Shown here: positions 8,669 through 17,506 of the stretch, piece by piece
How the letters are laid out: each line of letters opens with the position of its first letter
How positions within the stretch are numbered: the stretch's first letter is position 1
From: Sphingobacteriaceae bacterium
GTDB lineage: Bacteria > Bacteroidota > Bacteroidia > Sphingobacteriales > Sphingobacteriaceae
DNA: 64,000 nt
Direction: 5' to 3'
NCBI GenBank assembly: GCA_903642215.1
Contig: CAHJWG010000001.1
Location: forward strand, 868,001-932,000
Made by a program: the position numbers and the translations under genes
Notes under the pieces: model-generated
Databases searched by the model: none
What the model was told of the DNA's origin: nothing
What the model saw: the letters and a program-made list of their open reading frames with translations, nothing else

Positions 8669-9001
8669 ATGACATCACTACTGGTTACATACAATTTTAC
8701 AGCACTTATATCACTATTGCCTACAGAAGCAGGCGGACGAAAAAAACCGGTTTATAATCATTACCGTCCCTCATTTTCTTTCAATACGGTAAACCAAATT
8801 TCTGGTGAAGTTTCTTTTCTAGGACAAGATGAACTCAAGCCCGGAGGTACAACGAAAGCTGTTATAAAATTACTTCCGTCAAAACATATCCGTCAAAATT
8901 TAAAAAGCGGAGATGCTTTTACGATTTTGGAAGGCGAAAAAATTGTTGGCACCGGGGTTATTCAGCAAATCCAAAAAGAAGAACAAATTCCTTTTGGATA
9001 G
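8669..9001 (+). CDS. Stand-alone EF-Tu domain-3-like protein
   Basis: A 110-residue protein that aligns by eye with the C-terminal beta-barrel (domain 3) of elongation factor Tu. It has the segments LLPTEAGGRKKPV, NHYRPSFSF, GEVSFLG, ELKPGGTT and EGEKIVGTGVI in the order and spacing seen in EF-Tu. The GTPase domain and domain 2 are absent, so it cannot be a translation factor on its own. Domain 3 in EF-Tu contacts domain 2, aminoacyl-tRNA and EF-Ts. The start ATG at 8669 is preceded by an AAGGAAG stretch. It is downstream of the CBM9-like gene by 68 bases. Function unknown. Confidence 0.75.
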   Translation: MTSLLVTYNFTALISLLPTEAGGRKKPVYNHYRPSFSFNTVNQISGEVSFLGQDELKPGGTTKAVIKLLPSKHIRQNLKSGDAFTILEGEKIVGTGVIQQIQKEEQIPFG

Positions 9002-9131
9002 TTTTGGCTATTGATTTGGGTTTATAACTTCCTTCTTCTATCTAAATTTATAACCCTATTTATTGATTATATAATTCATCCATATTATTAATTAATGCTT
9101 GTTTTACCACCTAAAATTATCATTTTACTTA

Positions 9132-9292
9132 GAGCCTGTTTAAAATTTGTTTAAAATGTTTTGTATACTTTTTTTATCACCCTGAAAATGTAAAACACAT
9201 GGTTTTTTAATTGAATTATATTAATATAAATACCAATTTTATAGGGTCAAAGAAGCATCGAGATTTTTCCTCAAATAAATTTAAACAGGCTC
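9132..9292. repeat. MITE-like element with terminal inverted repeats
   Basis: An AT-rich, non-coding stretch bounded by inverted ends. The left end reads GAGCCTGTTTAAAATTTGTT from 9132, and the right end at 9273-9292 is its near-perfect complement (13 bases perfect, then one single-base gap). It is about 161 bp long with no open frame. I see no clear target-site duplication. It sits between the convergent genes ending at 9001 and 9300. Two damaged copies of the dispersed element lie inside (9163 and 9249). It could be a relic of an insertion sequence or a long terminator hairpin. Confidence 0.6.
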
Positions 9293-9299
9293 AAAAATT

Positions 9300-10808
9300 T
9301 TATTTTAAATGCTGTAAATAGATAGTATTTATCAAGAGTGATATAGCAGTAGAAGATCCAAATTCTGATTTAGGTTTTATTTCGCTTGTTCTGGTTCCCC
9401 AGCTTGTTTGTATAAGATCTTTTGAATTTCTATTGTTGTAAGCAACCTTGGCATTTAATTGCAGCCAGGCATTTAAATCTGACTTTTTACCTTCAACAGC
9501 GTACTTACGGGCATAACGTGCAAAAATACCTTTGAAACCCGGCAAGTCATTACCACGATCTTCATTATTTATTACTTTGGAGTTATACATGCTATCTCTT
9601 GTGTATTTAGCAATCTTTTCCGCTTCTTGCAAATAGCTATCTTCCTTTGTGTAGTTGTAAAGCATAATTGCAGCACCCAAATAGGTTCCTTGATTATAAG
9701 TTGAGCTCCAAGTGCTGATTTTAATTTTTCCGGATTTGTCCAAATCAACATTGTCATTTACTTTACCTGTAGCAGGATTGAATAAATATAATTTAGACCA
9801 TTTATATAATGCAATCCCTTTATCATAATACGTATTATCACCTGTAGCCTTTGCCAAATAGCACGCTGCCACAATAGCAGGGCCATTGATGCAGGCATTC
9901 TTAGATGTTTTTGTTTCATACCAAATTAGGCCACCGCCAAAAGAGTCGGTAAAAGCACGAGCGTACATTTTATCAAACTGTTCTTTCCCTTTTTCAAGAT
10001 AACTCTTATTGCCGGTAAGCAAATAGCCTCGCACACAAAAAAGTACCGCCCAGGTAATGTCATCGTTGTATTTGTTATACATCCAATCGGCTTTATTATT
10101 AATAATAAAGTTTTCGTACATTGTAGCAAACCTCGTACTGTACTTAGTATCTTTAGTAACTTCATAAGCGTCCAGAACAATTTCCATCATTTCGGCTCTG
10201 TCCCAAAAACTTTTGCCTTTTTCTACTTGATACTGGATATACCATGCCTCGAAGGCCTTATCTGCTATTGCCGAAGATGATGGCGAACCTTGTGCAATCT
10301 CTCTCTGAAAAAACCATTTTTGTGAATTGTTATGAGAAGCGTGTGATAAATTAACATTAGCTCCATCAGAAGTATCTCTATCATTCAAACTGAGTGAAAA
10401 ATTTGAGTTCGCAGCTGATTTTAAATAATAATAACCATCGCCCGCCTTTTTAATAATCCATTTAACGTCATTATTTCCGGTATTTGAGTATTGATTTGCA
10501 TTTACGGAATCAGCGGAAGCTGAGGCTGTATGCAGCATTTTTCCACTAGCTACATTAGTTAATGTGTAAACGTTTTTGGCAACATTTGTAACAATCCATC
10601 TTTGCGCATCAGATTTGGTGTTTGTCCAGCAATCAACATTAGTCCCATTTTCCATTGAAGCATTGCTTACGTCAAGTAGCTTGTTACTTGATTTTGATTT
10701 CAACGTATAGATTGCCCCTGAAGTAATACCAGATGTTTGAGCAAGGCTAACACTTACATCTATAAGGAAGGATAAAAATAAAACAAGAGGTAAATAAAAT
10801 GTTTTCAT
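9300..10808 (-). CDS. Ricin-lectin plus GH76 (alpha-1,6-mannanase-like) secreted protein
   Basis: A 502-residue exported protein. A signal peptide (1-23) leads into a ricin-type beta-trefoil lectin domain (about 30-168), with the QRWIV and QKWFF repeat ends and SGKMLH-type loops. A GH76 alpha/alpha barrel follows (about 175-500). The adjacent aspartates in KYNDDITWAVL (about residue 247) match the catalytic pair of GH76 endo-alpha-1,6-mannanases. The NACINGPAIVAACYLAKATG and YNQGTYLGA segments are also typical of the family. It would cut the alpha-1,6 backbone of fungal-type mannan. It is read after the GH92 gene from the same strand, with a 92-base gap. Confidence 0.85.
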   Translation of the reverse strand: MKTFYLPLVLFLSFLIDVSVSLAQTSGITSGAIYTLKSKSSNKLLDVSNASMENGTNVDCWTNTKSDAQRWIVTNVAKNVYTLTNVASGKMLHTASASADSVNANQYSNTGNNDVKWIIKKAGDGYYYLKSAANSNFSLSLNDRDTSDGANVNLSHASHNNSQKWFFQREIAQGSPSSSAIADKAFEAWYIQYQVEKGKSFWDRAEMMEIVLDAYEVTKDTKYSTRFATMYENFIINNKADWMYNKYNDDITWAVLFCVRGYLLTGNKSYLEKGKEQFDKMYARAFTDSFGGGLIWYETKTSKNACINGPAIVAACYLAKATGDNTYYDKGIALYKWSKLYLFNPATGKVNDNVDLDKSGKIKISTWSSTYNQGTYLGAAIMLYNYTKEDSYLQEAEKIAKYTRDSMYNSKVINNEDRGNDLPGFKGIFARYARKYAVEGKKSDLNAWLQLNAKVAYNNRNSKDLIQTSWGTRTSEIKPKSEFGSSTAISLLINTIYLQHLK

Positions 10809-10900
10809 GTTTAAATAAATTTAAATTAAAGAGGCAGAAGTTTTTGTACTATTAAATATAGATTCTATTTTATGCTGTTATTTTGATAAGATCCTTTAAC

Positions 10901-13141
10901 CTATTTTGTATAAATATCCAGTTCTTTACCTTTGAGCATATCATTGTAATTAACGAACCATCCTTTGAGCGGTGTTCCGCCGATCGTAATTTTGTCAATA
11001 TTTTTACCACTCCCTTTTTTGTTAATGGTAAATTTCTTATCACCGCCAAGCTCCATTTCAATTTTATCGAAAATAGGAACCGATATAATATATTCCGGGT
11101 CTGACGGTGAATAAGGGTATATCCCCATTGCGTTAAATACATACCACCCTGTTAGGGAACCATAGTCATCCATTCCGGCCAACGCGAGGCCTTCGGGACC
11201 CATTCCGTAGTAATCTGACAACAGTTTGGTAAGGATGGCCTGTGATTTTTCTGGTTTGTTTACGAAATAATAAAGATAAGGATAGTTAAAGTCGGGCTGA
11301 TTACCCATACAGAACTGTCCGAGGAAGACTGACAGATTATCCTTTGCATATCCGCCCCAGGGAATCGAAAAAAGTGAATCTACTTTAAGCTCGAAGTCTT
11401 TGGGACTCTTATACAGAGAGATTAACCCTTTAGTATCATGCGGTACGAAGAACGATGCCTGCCAGGCATTTGCCTCGCGGTACATAAATTCGTAGTAAGG
11501 ATAATTTGGATTGAACGGTGTAACCCATTTTCCGTCCGCGAGACGGCCTCTCATAAATCCGGTTTGGACATCGAATACGTTCTTGTAGTTCTTGCTACGC
11601 TTTATCATCGTATTGTACGTATCCTTATCGCCCAGAGCTTTAGCCATTAGTGCTATTGAGTAATCCGAATATGCGAATTCAAGTGTTTTCGTGGTTCCTG
11701 CAGTAGATACAGTTTCGGTTACCGGGTTCGGGATATTTACTTCAGGCACATAACCAAGTTTAAGATATTCGTCGTTGTGGGGTCTTGGTCCCGTTACGCC
11801 GCTACCGGTAGGAGTGTTGGCGTTATTAAGCATAAGAAGATATGCTTTCTGTATATCGTAACCCTTTACGCCGCGCATGTAGGCACAAGCGATGTAAGAT
11901 GAAGCAAAATCGCCGTGAAACGAAGTAGACAGGAACCCTGAACGCTCTCCGCTTAAAATCATGGATTTGATAATATTGTTGCTGACATTAGGCAGTAACA
12001 TATTTACAACAACAAGCTGTGTACGGAAAACATCCCATAATCCCGGGCCTGAATAGGTTTCGAAACCAGGGATTGTATCCCTTGGTACAGCTGCGGTAGC
12101 CGGAACTTGGCGCCTTCCTCCGTAAAGAGCTGTTTTACCATCCGCATCGCTGGTAACACTCGGGTACCAGAACTGTCTGTAGAGGCATGAATAGAACATC
12201 TCTTTTTGCTTTTTTGTTCCGCCCGTAACCTTGACTTTGTTAAGGAGCTGTTCCCAGCTCTCATCGGCATCTTTGTAAACCTGATCGAAGCTCTTGCTTG
12301 CTATTTCAGTATTGTAGTTGAGTTTTGCACCTTCGGGGCTAACGCTTGACAAACCAATTTTAACTTCTAACGGTTTGTCGGAATTTTCGAAACTAATAAC
12401 TGGTATATCAATGTTCCCGGTAAGTTTTCTCTGACCTCCTGCACCCTGGCCGCTATGTGGGATTTCGGGCTGATTTGGGTTACGTTTGTTGATGTCAATG
12501 CTTTTGATCTTATGGTTCATTACCGCGTAGAAATAGAGGTTGCCCTGTCTTCCCGTAACGATGTTATCACCGGCCTTATTAAGTTGCCAGGTACTGCTGC
12601 CGCCGCCTGCATGTACAAGGTCGAATGCGAGTTTTTTATCTTGACCGATTAGATAGGTATATTTATGGTAAGCACATCTTTTGGTAGCGGTAAGTTCTGC
12701 CTTAATATTGTAGCGGTCTAACAGAACCCGGTAATATCCGGGATGTGCCGCTTCTTTTGAGTGGCTGTAGGTTGAAGCAAAATTATCGGCTGTGAAATTT
12801 TTTCCTTCGAGAGGCATAATAGGAATGTTAAGTTGCCCCCAATCGGTTCCGCTGGTTTGAGCGAAAGCTTTGATTGTTTTTACTTCGTACTCGTAACCAC
12901 TACCACTGCCGTAAGTAGTTACCGGAACTACTTGTACCATACCAAATGGTACGGTAGCTGCTGGCCCTAAAAGGCCATTCCAAGTGCGCCAGGGCGGAAC
13001 ATAGCCGAGATCAGCAGAGTCAGTTAAAACCGTTGTTCCGATTAATGGGTTTACGTAATTTGTAAGGTGAATTTTGGCCTGTCCGTAGGTAAAAACCGGC
13101 AAGCTGATTATAGCCAAAATAAGACTTCTTACTTTTTCCAT
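10901..13141 (-). CDS. GH92 family alpha-mannosidase
   Basis: A 746-residue secreted glycosidase. A signal peptide (1-20) is followed by YVNPLIGT, the family's N-terminal signature, and a beta-sandwich domain to about 270. The (alpha/alpha)6 catalytic domain contains GPGLWDVFRTQ, NDEYLKLGYVPE, FCMGNQPDFNYPYLYY and a GMDDYGSLTGWYVFNAMGIY segment. GH92 enzymes are Ca2+-dependent exo-alpha-mannosidases (mostly alpha-1,2) that trim side chains, complementing the backbone-cutting GH76 product encoded downstream. No SusC/SusD pair or regulator is adjacent, so this is a minimal mannan locus. Confidence 0.9.
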   Translation of the reverse strand: MEKVRSLILAIISLPVFTYGQAKIHLTNYVNPLIGTTVLTDSADLGYVPPWRTWNGLLGPAATVPFGMVQVVPVTTYGSGSGYEYEVKTIKAFAQTSGTDWGQLNIPIMPLEGKNFTADNFASTYSHSKEAAHPGYYRVLLDRYNIKAELTATKRCAYHKYTYLIGQDKKLAFDLVHAGGGSSTWQLNKAGDNIVTGRQGNLYFYAVMNHKIKSIDINKRNPNQPEIPHSGQGAGGQRKLTGNIDIPVISFENSDKPLEVKIGLSSVSPEGAKLNYNTEIASKSFDQVYKDADESWEQLLNKVKVTGGTKKQKEMFYSCLYRQFWYPSVTSDADGKTALYGGRRQVPATAAVPRDTIPGFETYSGPGLWDVFRTQLVVVNMLLPNVSNNIIKSMILSGERSGFLSTSFHGDFASSYIACAYMRGVKGYDIQKAYLLMLNNANTPTGSGVTGPRPHNDEYLKLGYVPEVNIPNPVTETVSTAGTTKTLEFAYSDYSIALMAKALGDKDTYNTMIKRSKNYKNVFDVQTGFMRGRLADGKWVTPFNPNYPYYEFMYREANAWQASFFVPHDTKGLISLYKSPKDFELKVDSLFSIPWGGYAKDNLSVFLGQFCMGNQPDFNYPYLYYFVNKPEKSQAILTKLLSDYYGMGPEGLALAGMDDYGSLTGWYVFNAMGIYPYSPSDPEYIISVPIFDKIEMELGGDKKFTINKKGSGKNIDKITIGGTPLKGWFVNYNDMLKGKELDIYTK

Positions 13142-13310
13142 TATTTTATTTAAGTAAATGTATATGGTTTAGAAATTGAGTTTAAATCTTGTTTAATAAT
13201 AATTTATAGCGGTGAGTTTAACCATGTTTTCGGAAAATCCAAGCAGGAGTTCATATTTTCTTCATAACCTTCTGTCATTATCAAAACAAGCAAATGTTTT
13301 CTCAGCCCTA

Positions 13311-13321
13311 ATACTTCTTTT
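13311..13321 (-). repeat. Dispersed element, TC class
   Basis: ATACTTCTTTT, then ACCACCCTAAAATC; intergenic, after the MG2/plug gene stop. Confidence 0.85.
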
Positions 13322-13333
13322 ACCACCCTAAAA

Positions 13334-16048
13334 TCACTCTACTTTATACCGATAAACCTGCCTGCCCAAGTTACCGGCATCATTAATGCCTTCAATCACT
13401 ACGCGGTACGTGCCTTTGCTATCCGCATTAAAAAAGCTGAAACTGGCTTTTCCGTCTTTACCGGTAATTAAATTCGGGTTCCAATAAATGGTGGTGCGCA
13501 GATCGGCAACTTCTTTATTGGTTTTCGGGTCGTCGTATTTCGGTGCATAAAATTCTTTACTTCTGCTGTAACCGCGCGGACTATAAGTTACAATTCCGGG
13601 TGTATATTGTTGGAAAGCGTAATCTTCGCCGCCGCGCCGGGTTGTTATAACTAAAACGCCGCCGCCACCACGGCCACCGTAAATAGAGGTGTAACCGCCG
13701 GAACGCAATACTTCAATTGTGGCCACATCTGTTGGCGGGATATTTCTCAAATAATCACTTTCTACATAAACACCATCTAAAATAATTTGCATCGGCTGGT
13801 TAAAACTGCGGGTAGAATAAGGTATTCCTCCGCGGAAAATTACACCCAGCAACCGGCCCTGCAAACACTGATCAATAGTAACACAGCCCAATTGCCGGAA
13901 AATATCACCGTTTACAATCTGGTCTGCATTGCCGGAACCGTTTAAGTTAGCAGAGTTTTTTACCGGTTCTTTTTTCTCCGTTACCGTAACTTCCTGTAAA
14001 ATAATGGTGCGGTTAACCAAACCATATTTACGCAGATCATCGTATTGCGCTTTGCTGTTGCGCAGGTAATTACTTAGTTCCCGGTTTAGGTTGATAGAAA
14101 TATCCGGCTCGTTTTTGTTTTTGGTAACAAACTGCTGCGGAACGTTATCCAGCGTAATCTCCACATTTCTTTTTCCGGCCGAACCTCTTGCCTGAATCAC
14201 AAAGCGGATGCTATCCGGGAAAACAAGATCATATTTAAACCGTCCGTTCGCATCGGTAACGGTATCCAGCAAAAACGCACCTTTTGAGGTGGTAAACAAA
14301 GTAACCTTCGCTTTTGCCACCGGTTTGCCGCCAAGCGTTTTTACGGTTCCGGAGATTGCCATTGATTTTTCCGGCTGATAAGTAAGCTGCGGAAAACTGT
14401 TCCCCAAAATTAACCGCCAGTCAAACCGGGTATAACCTTGGGTAAGCATCAGTACGTCTAAATCGGCTTGTGTTTTTTCCGTTGGATGCGCAAAATAGTA
14501 ACCGGGCTGTTCAATATAACCTTTTAAATCTGAAGTGAGCAGCAGGTTAGATAAAATGGTAGTTTCTTTGTCCTCATTAACCGGGACTTTGGTTTCATCT
14601 GTAACGGCAACAGAAAAACTGCCCGTAACCGGTGCCTTTGCCTGGTTTAGCACGGTAAAATCAAGCTTCATGTTTTGCCTTGGAGAAGCGCTTGCTGCCG
14701 AAGAAACCTCAATATTTAACTGATCCGCAGGATTGCTGATAAAAGCAACGCGTTCGTTCAGCGGCTCGCTTTCCTGCGTAAATAAAGTGAAATGTGCAAT
14801 TCCCGACGGGAAACGGCTTTTTGGGATGCGGGCAGAAAAGGTTTGGCTTTCCAGCTTGCTTTTGGCCGTGTAATAAACCTCGCCGGCAGATTGCCCAACC
14901 ACCATAATATCGGTATTTTGCTTCTGCTTAAAAGTTTCGTTTCCAACGGCAACATGTAAAATAATATTTTCCGGATCGCTGTTGTTTACGCTGAGGACAA
15001 AACCCTGATCGGAAGCTTTCGGCAGATCAAAACTTTTTTCTGATCCGTCCGGAAACTGGATTTTTGCCGAATAGCTTTTACCGTTTTCCGGGAAAAGCAA
15101 AAAGGAACCCATACCTAAATGCTGCGTGCTGATTTTAGCAACTTCTTTATTATCGCTGCCCAAAACACTTCCCTTAACAGCTACACCCAAACCATCGGCA
15201 CCAACAGCTTTAAAAGCAATTTTAGAACGGATCCCGTTTAGCAGGTTCCCGCTTTCGGCAAAAAACTGCATGTCAACATTGTTGGAAGTTGCTTTAACCG
15301 GTACTGTTTTTACCACTACTTTTTTGTTTTCTATAGTGATGCCGGTTGTAATATAACCGGCTTTAAGTTCGCCGGGCCGCGGGTTGCTAAAAGTAATATC
15401 TACGTTTCCGTTTGCATCAGTTACGCCTTTTCCTTTTAAAACCGTACGGAAATCCAGCTGAACGTTATACGTAACCGGTTTATCTGCATAAGGCTGGTTG
15501 TTTAAATCAGCATAATTAATAACTGCGTTAATTTTTTCCTGGCCGTTTTCTGTAACGAACTTATAATTTACACTGGTAAAAACAGTATTGGAAATGGCGT
15601 TGCCAACGCTGATGGTTTTATCAAAAAAATAATCCTCACCATAATTGCGCATGTACTGCGTGTAAGCGCGGATGCGATAATTGCCTTCGTGTAAGGTATC
15701 GGCCAAAGTAAAATCGCCCCAGCTTAAACCGGCCGAAAGCGGCAAACGCAAGGATTGCTTGATCGAATCTTTATCGTTGATCAGATCAACATATAAAATA
15801 CTGCTTAACCCCGAAGGCTGGTGTTTGCTGCCAACGGTTGTGTAAGCTTTAAAATAAATTATATCGCCGATGGCATAATAAGGTTTATCTAATTGCAGGT
15901 AAACCTTTTCCGTAGGATAATTATCAGTAAGCTTTTGTAATTGGATAACAATCTTTTTTAAGGGGTCATCATCCTGGCGGATCACAAAACCTGCAAAAAA
16001 GGTTGCAGCAATCAACAAAGCAACCGTTAAAAAATTCTTTAATTTCAT
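13334..16048 (-). CDS. MG2-domain / TonB-plug-domain surface protein
   Basis: A 904-residue exported protein. A signal or anchor helix (about 5-22) is followed by an MG2-type macroglobulin strand domain (about 45-150, with TEKVYLQLDKPYYAIGDIIY) and further beta-sandwich domains. A carboxypeptidase-regulatory-like domain lies at about 575-650, and a receptor plug domain at about 715-815 with a QIILDGVYV segment and SIYGGRGGGGVLVITTRRG. A terminal beta domain ends the protein. The outer-membrane barrel that normally follows a plug is absent. This architecture recurs in Bacteroidota; its function is unresolved and may involve binding a separate barrel or a polymer. It is a single gene with a dispersed element 13 bases after its stop. 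Confidence 0.8.
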   Translation of the reverse strand: MKLKNFLTVALLIAATFFAGFVIRQDDDPLKKIVIQLQKLTDNYPTEKVYLQLDKPYYAIGDIIYFKAYTTVGSKHQPSGLSSILYVDLINDKDSIKQSLRLPLSAGLSWGDFTLADTLHEGNYRIRAYTQYMRNYGEDYFFDKTISVGNAISNTVFTSVNYKFVTENGQEKINAVINYADLNNQPYADKPVTYNVQLDFRTVLKGKGVTDANGNVDITFSNPRPGELKAGYITTGITIENKKVVVKTVPVKATSNNVDMQFFAESGNLLNGIRSKIAFKAVGADGLGVAVKGSVLGSDNKEVAKISTQHLGMGSFLLFPENGKSYSAKIQFPDGSEKSFDLPKASDQGFVLSVNNSDPENIILHVAVGNETFKQKQNTDIMVVGQSAGEVYYTAKSKLESQTFSARIPKSRFPSGIAHFTLFTQESEPLNERVAFISNPADQLNIEVSSAASASPRQNMKLDFTVLNQAKAPVTGSFSVAVTDETKVPVNEDKETTILSNLLLTSDLKGYIEQPGYYFAHPTEKTQADLDVLMLTQGYTRFDWRLILGNSFPQLTYQPEKSMAISGTVKTLGGKPVAKAKVTLFTTSKGAFLLDTVTDANGRFKYDLVFPDSIRFVIQARGSAGKRNVEITLDNVPQQFVTKNKNEPDISINLNRELSNYLRNSKAQYDDLRKYGLVNRTIILQEVTVTEKKEPVKNSANLNGSGNADQIVNGDIFRQLGCVTIDQCLQGRLLGVIFRGGIPYSTRSFNQPMQIILDGVYVESDYLRNIPPTDVATIEVLRSGGYTSIYGGRGGGGVLVITTRRGGEDYAFQQYTPGIVTYSPRGYSRSKEFYAPKYDDPKTNKEVADLRTTIYWNPNLITGKDGKASFSFFNADSKGTYRVVIEGINDAGNLGRQVYRYKVE

Positions 16049-16124
16049 AGTTTAACTACTAAAAACAAGGTACTAAGAAAACCGGCTTTACAGGCAAATG
16101 TTATAGCAGCCCGCAGAATAAAAA

Positions 16125-16661
16125 TTAAAAGCTGTTTTTCCACATCATGCTTTCCACCGGCCGGGTGGTGGGTTTGCTGTATTTTGCGTTGACTTTAGTA
16201 TTGTATAACGTTTCGATTTCGCCTTCTACTACAAAATAAATCAGCTGGCCAATCGGCATTCCCGGATAAATACGTACCGGTTGTGTTACCGAAATTTCCA
16301 GCGTCCAGGTGTTGCAAAAACCAACATCACCTTTTCCGGCAGTCGCATGGATGTCTATCCCCAAACGGCCGGTACTGCTTTTACCCTCTAAAAATGGCAC
16401 GTGTGCATGTGTTTCGGTATATTCCACCGTTACGCCCAGGTACAAAGTATTGGGTTGAAGCAAAAAACCTTCCTTCGGGATTTCAAAATGATCGATTTCA
16501 TTATGCTGTTTGGCATCCAAAACACGGTTTCTGTAAGTTGCCAGATATTTGCCGAGATGTACATCGTAAGAATTTGTGCCGAGGCAAGTTGGGTCGTAAG
16601 GTTCAATAATGATCGTCCCTTTTTCAATTTCCTGTAAAATAAGTTTATCTGATAAAATCAT
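16125..16661 (-). CDS. dcd: dCTP deaminase
   Basis: A 178-residue enzyme of the dCTP deaminase/dUTPase fold. It converts dCTP to dUTP, feeding dTMP synthesis. Visible signatures are GTNSYDVHLG near the N-terminus, the phosphate-binding GKSSTGRLGI, and TAGKGDVGFCNTWTLEI, which holds the catalytic Glu. The length fits the monofunctional enzyme. It diverges from the phosphopantetheinyl transferase gene, with a 20-bp perfect palindrome between the two starts. Confidence 0.93.
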   Translation of the reverse strand: MILSDKLILQEIEKGTIIIEPYDPTCLGTNSYDVHLGKYLATYRNRVLDAKQHNEIDHFEIPKEGFLLQPNTLYLGVTVEYTETHAHVPFLEGKSSTGRLGIDIHATAGKGDVGFCNTWTLEISVTQPVRIYPGMPIGQLIYFVVEGEIETLYNTKVNAKYSKPTTRPVESMMWKNSF

Positions 16662-16687
16662 ATTGGCGAAGATGCGGAACCTAAATT

Positions 16688-16707
16688 AATATATTTTAAA
16701 ATATATT
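16688..16707. promoter_or_regulatory. 20-bp perfect AT palindrome between divergent genes
   Basis: AATATATTTTAAAATATATT is its own reverse complement. It lies 26 bases from the dcd start and 25 bases from the phosphopantetheinyl transferase start, so it is central to the divergent promoter region. It could be an operator or simply a shared AT-rich promoter core; there is no recognised regulator next to it. Confidence 0.45.
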
Positions 16708-16732
16708 GCCATCCTTTTTGCAACTTTACTTC

Positions 16733-17374
16733 ATGGGGATTGCTTATCGAAAAAAGGTGGACAACGACACCGAATTTGCCCTTTGGAAGATTGAAGAAAA
16801 TGCCGAAGAACTTTACCGGCAACTACAGTTAAATGAGGAAGAAAAGGCTTTTATACAAAACCTAAGCAACAGTAAACGTTACCTGCATTGGCTGGGCACG
16901 CGTGTTTTGCTGCGTAAAATGCTGAATACCGAAGAATATATCGATTGTAAGGTTGATGAATACGGGAAGCCGTATCTCACTACAATTCCTTACCACATTT
17001 CGCTTAGCCATTCTTATGATTACGCTGCGGTGATGATCAGCAAAAACAAACCTGTTGGCATCGATATAGAACGCGTTGACCAAAAGGTAGAACGCATCGC
17101 CAAAAAGTTTATGCGCCCGGAAGAAATGGTTTTTATCAACCCGGAACATAAAATTGAGCAATTATACGCTTGCTGGTGCGCCAAAGAAGCCGTTTATAAA
17201 TGTTATGGCCGCAAGGAAGTTTCCTTTATCAATCATATCTATCTGCACGAATTTGCTTACCGGGATACGGGAAGTTTGCAGGCCGAAATTAAAAACGAAA
17301 CTGTCGATTTAGATTTTGATGTAGAATATCTTCAGTTTAATGATTACATGATCGGTTATGCGAAGGAGGTGTGA
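16733..17374 (+). CDS. 4'-phosphopantetheinyl transferase superfamily protein
   Basis: A 213-residue Sfp-type transferase. It would move 4'-phosphopantetheine from CoA to a serine of an acyl- or peptidyl-carrier protein. The Mg2+/CoA-binding motif is VGIDIERVD, and the second conserved block is WCAKEAVYKCYG. The HISLSHSYDYAAVMIS segment is the usual third motif. I start at the ATG at 16733 because the frame's upstream extension begins at a TTG inside the palindrome. No polyketide or peptide synthetase is in the window, so its partner may be the housekeeping acyl carrier protein. Confidence 0.88.
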   Translation: MGIAYRKKVDNDTEFALWKIEENAEELYRQLQLNEEEKAFIQNLSNSKRYLHWLGTRVLLRKMLNTEEYIDCKVDEYGKPYLTTIPYHISLSHSYDYAAVMISKNKPVGIDIERVDQKVERIAKKFMRPEEMVFINPEHKIEQLYACWCAKEAVYKCYGRKEVSFINHIYLHEFAYRDTGSLQAEIKNETVDLDFDVEYLQFNDYMIGYAKEV

Positions 17375-17506
17375 GGGAGGAAGGTTTGGGGTTCGAGGTT
17401 TGAGCAATCAGCTTACCTTTTACCTTTCAACCTTTTACCTTTCGACTTTCCGCCTTTCTCCCTCTTGCCTCAAACCCCACACCTCTGCACCTCAAACCTC
17501 ATACCT
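17375..17506. repeat. Purine-rich / pyrimidine-rich inverted repeat spacer
   Basis: The gap between the transferase and lipB has a purine-rich left part (GGTTTGGGGTTCGAGGTTTG) and then CAATCAGCTT. A pyrimidine tract of near-tandem ACCTTTTACC/ACCTTTC units follows, then CTCAAACC repeats complementary to the left part. A related layout with the same CAATCAGCTT is found at 39030-39135. It would sit in the lipB leader and could fold as RNA. Confidence 0.55.

Noticed and set aside
9132..9292. Active insertion sequence
   Set aside because: No transposase frame between the inverted ends and no clear target duplication.
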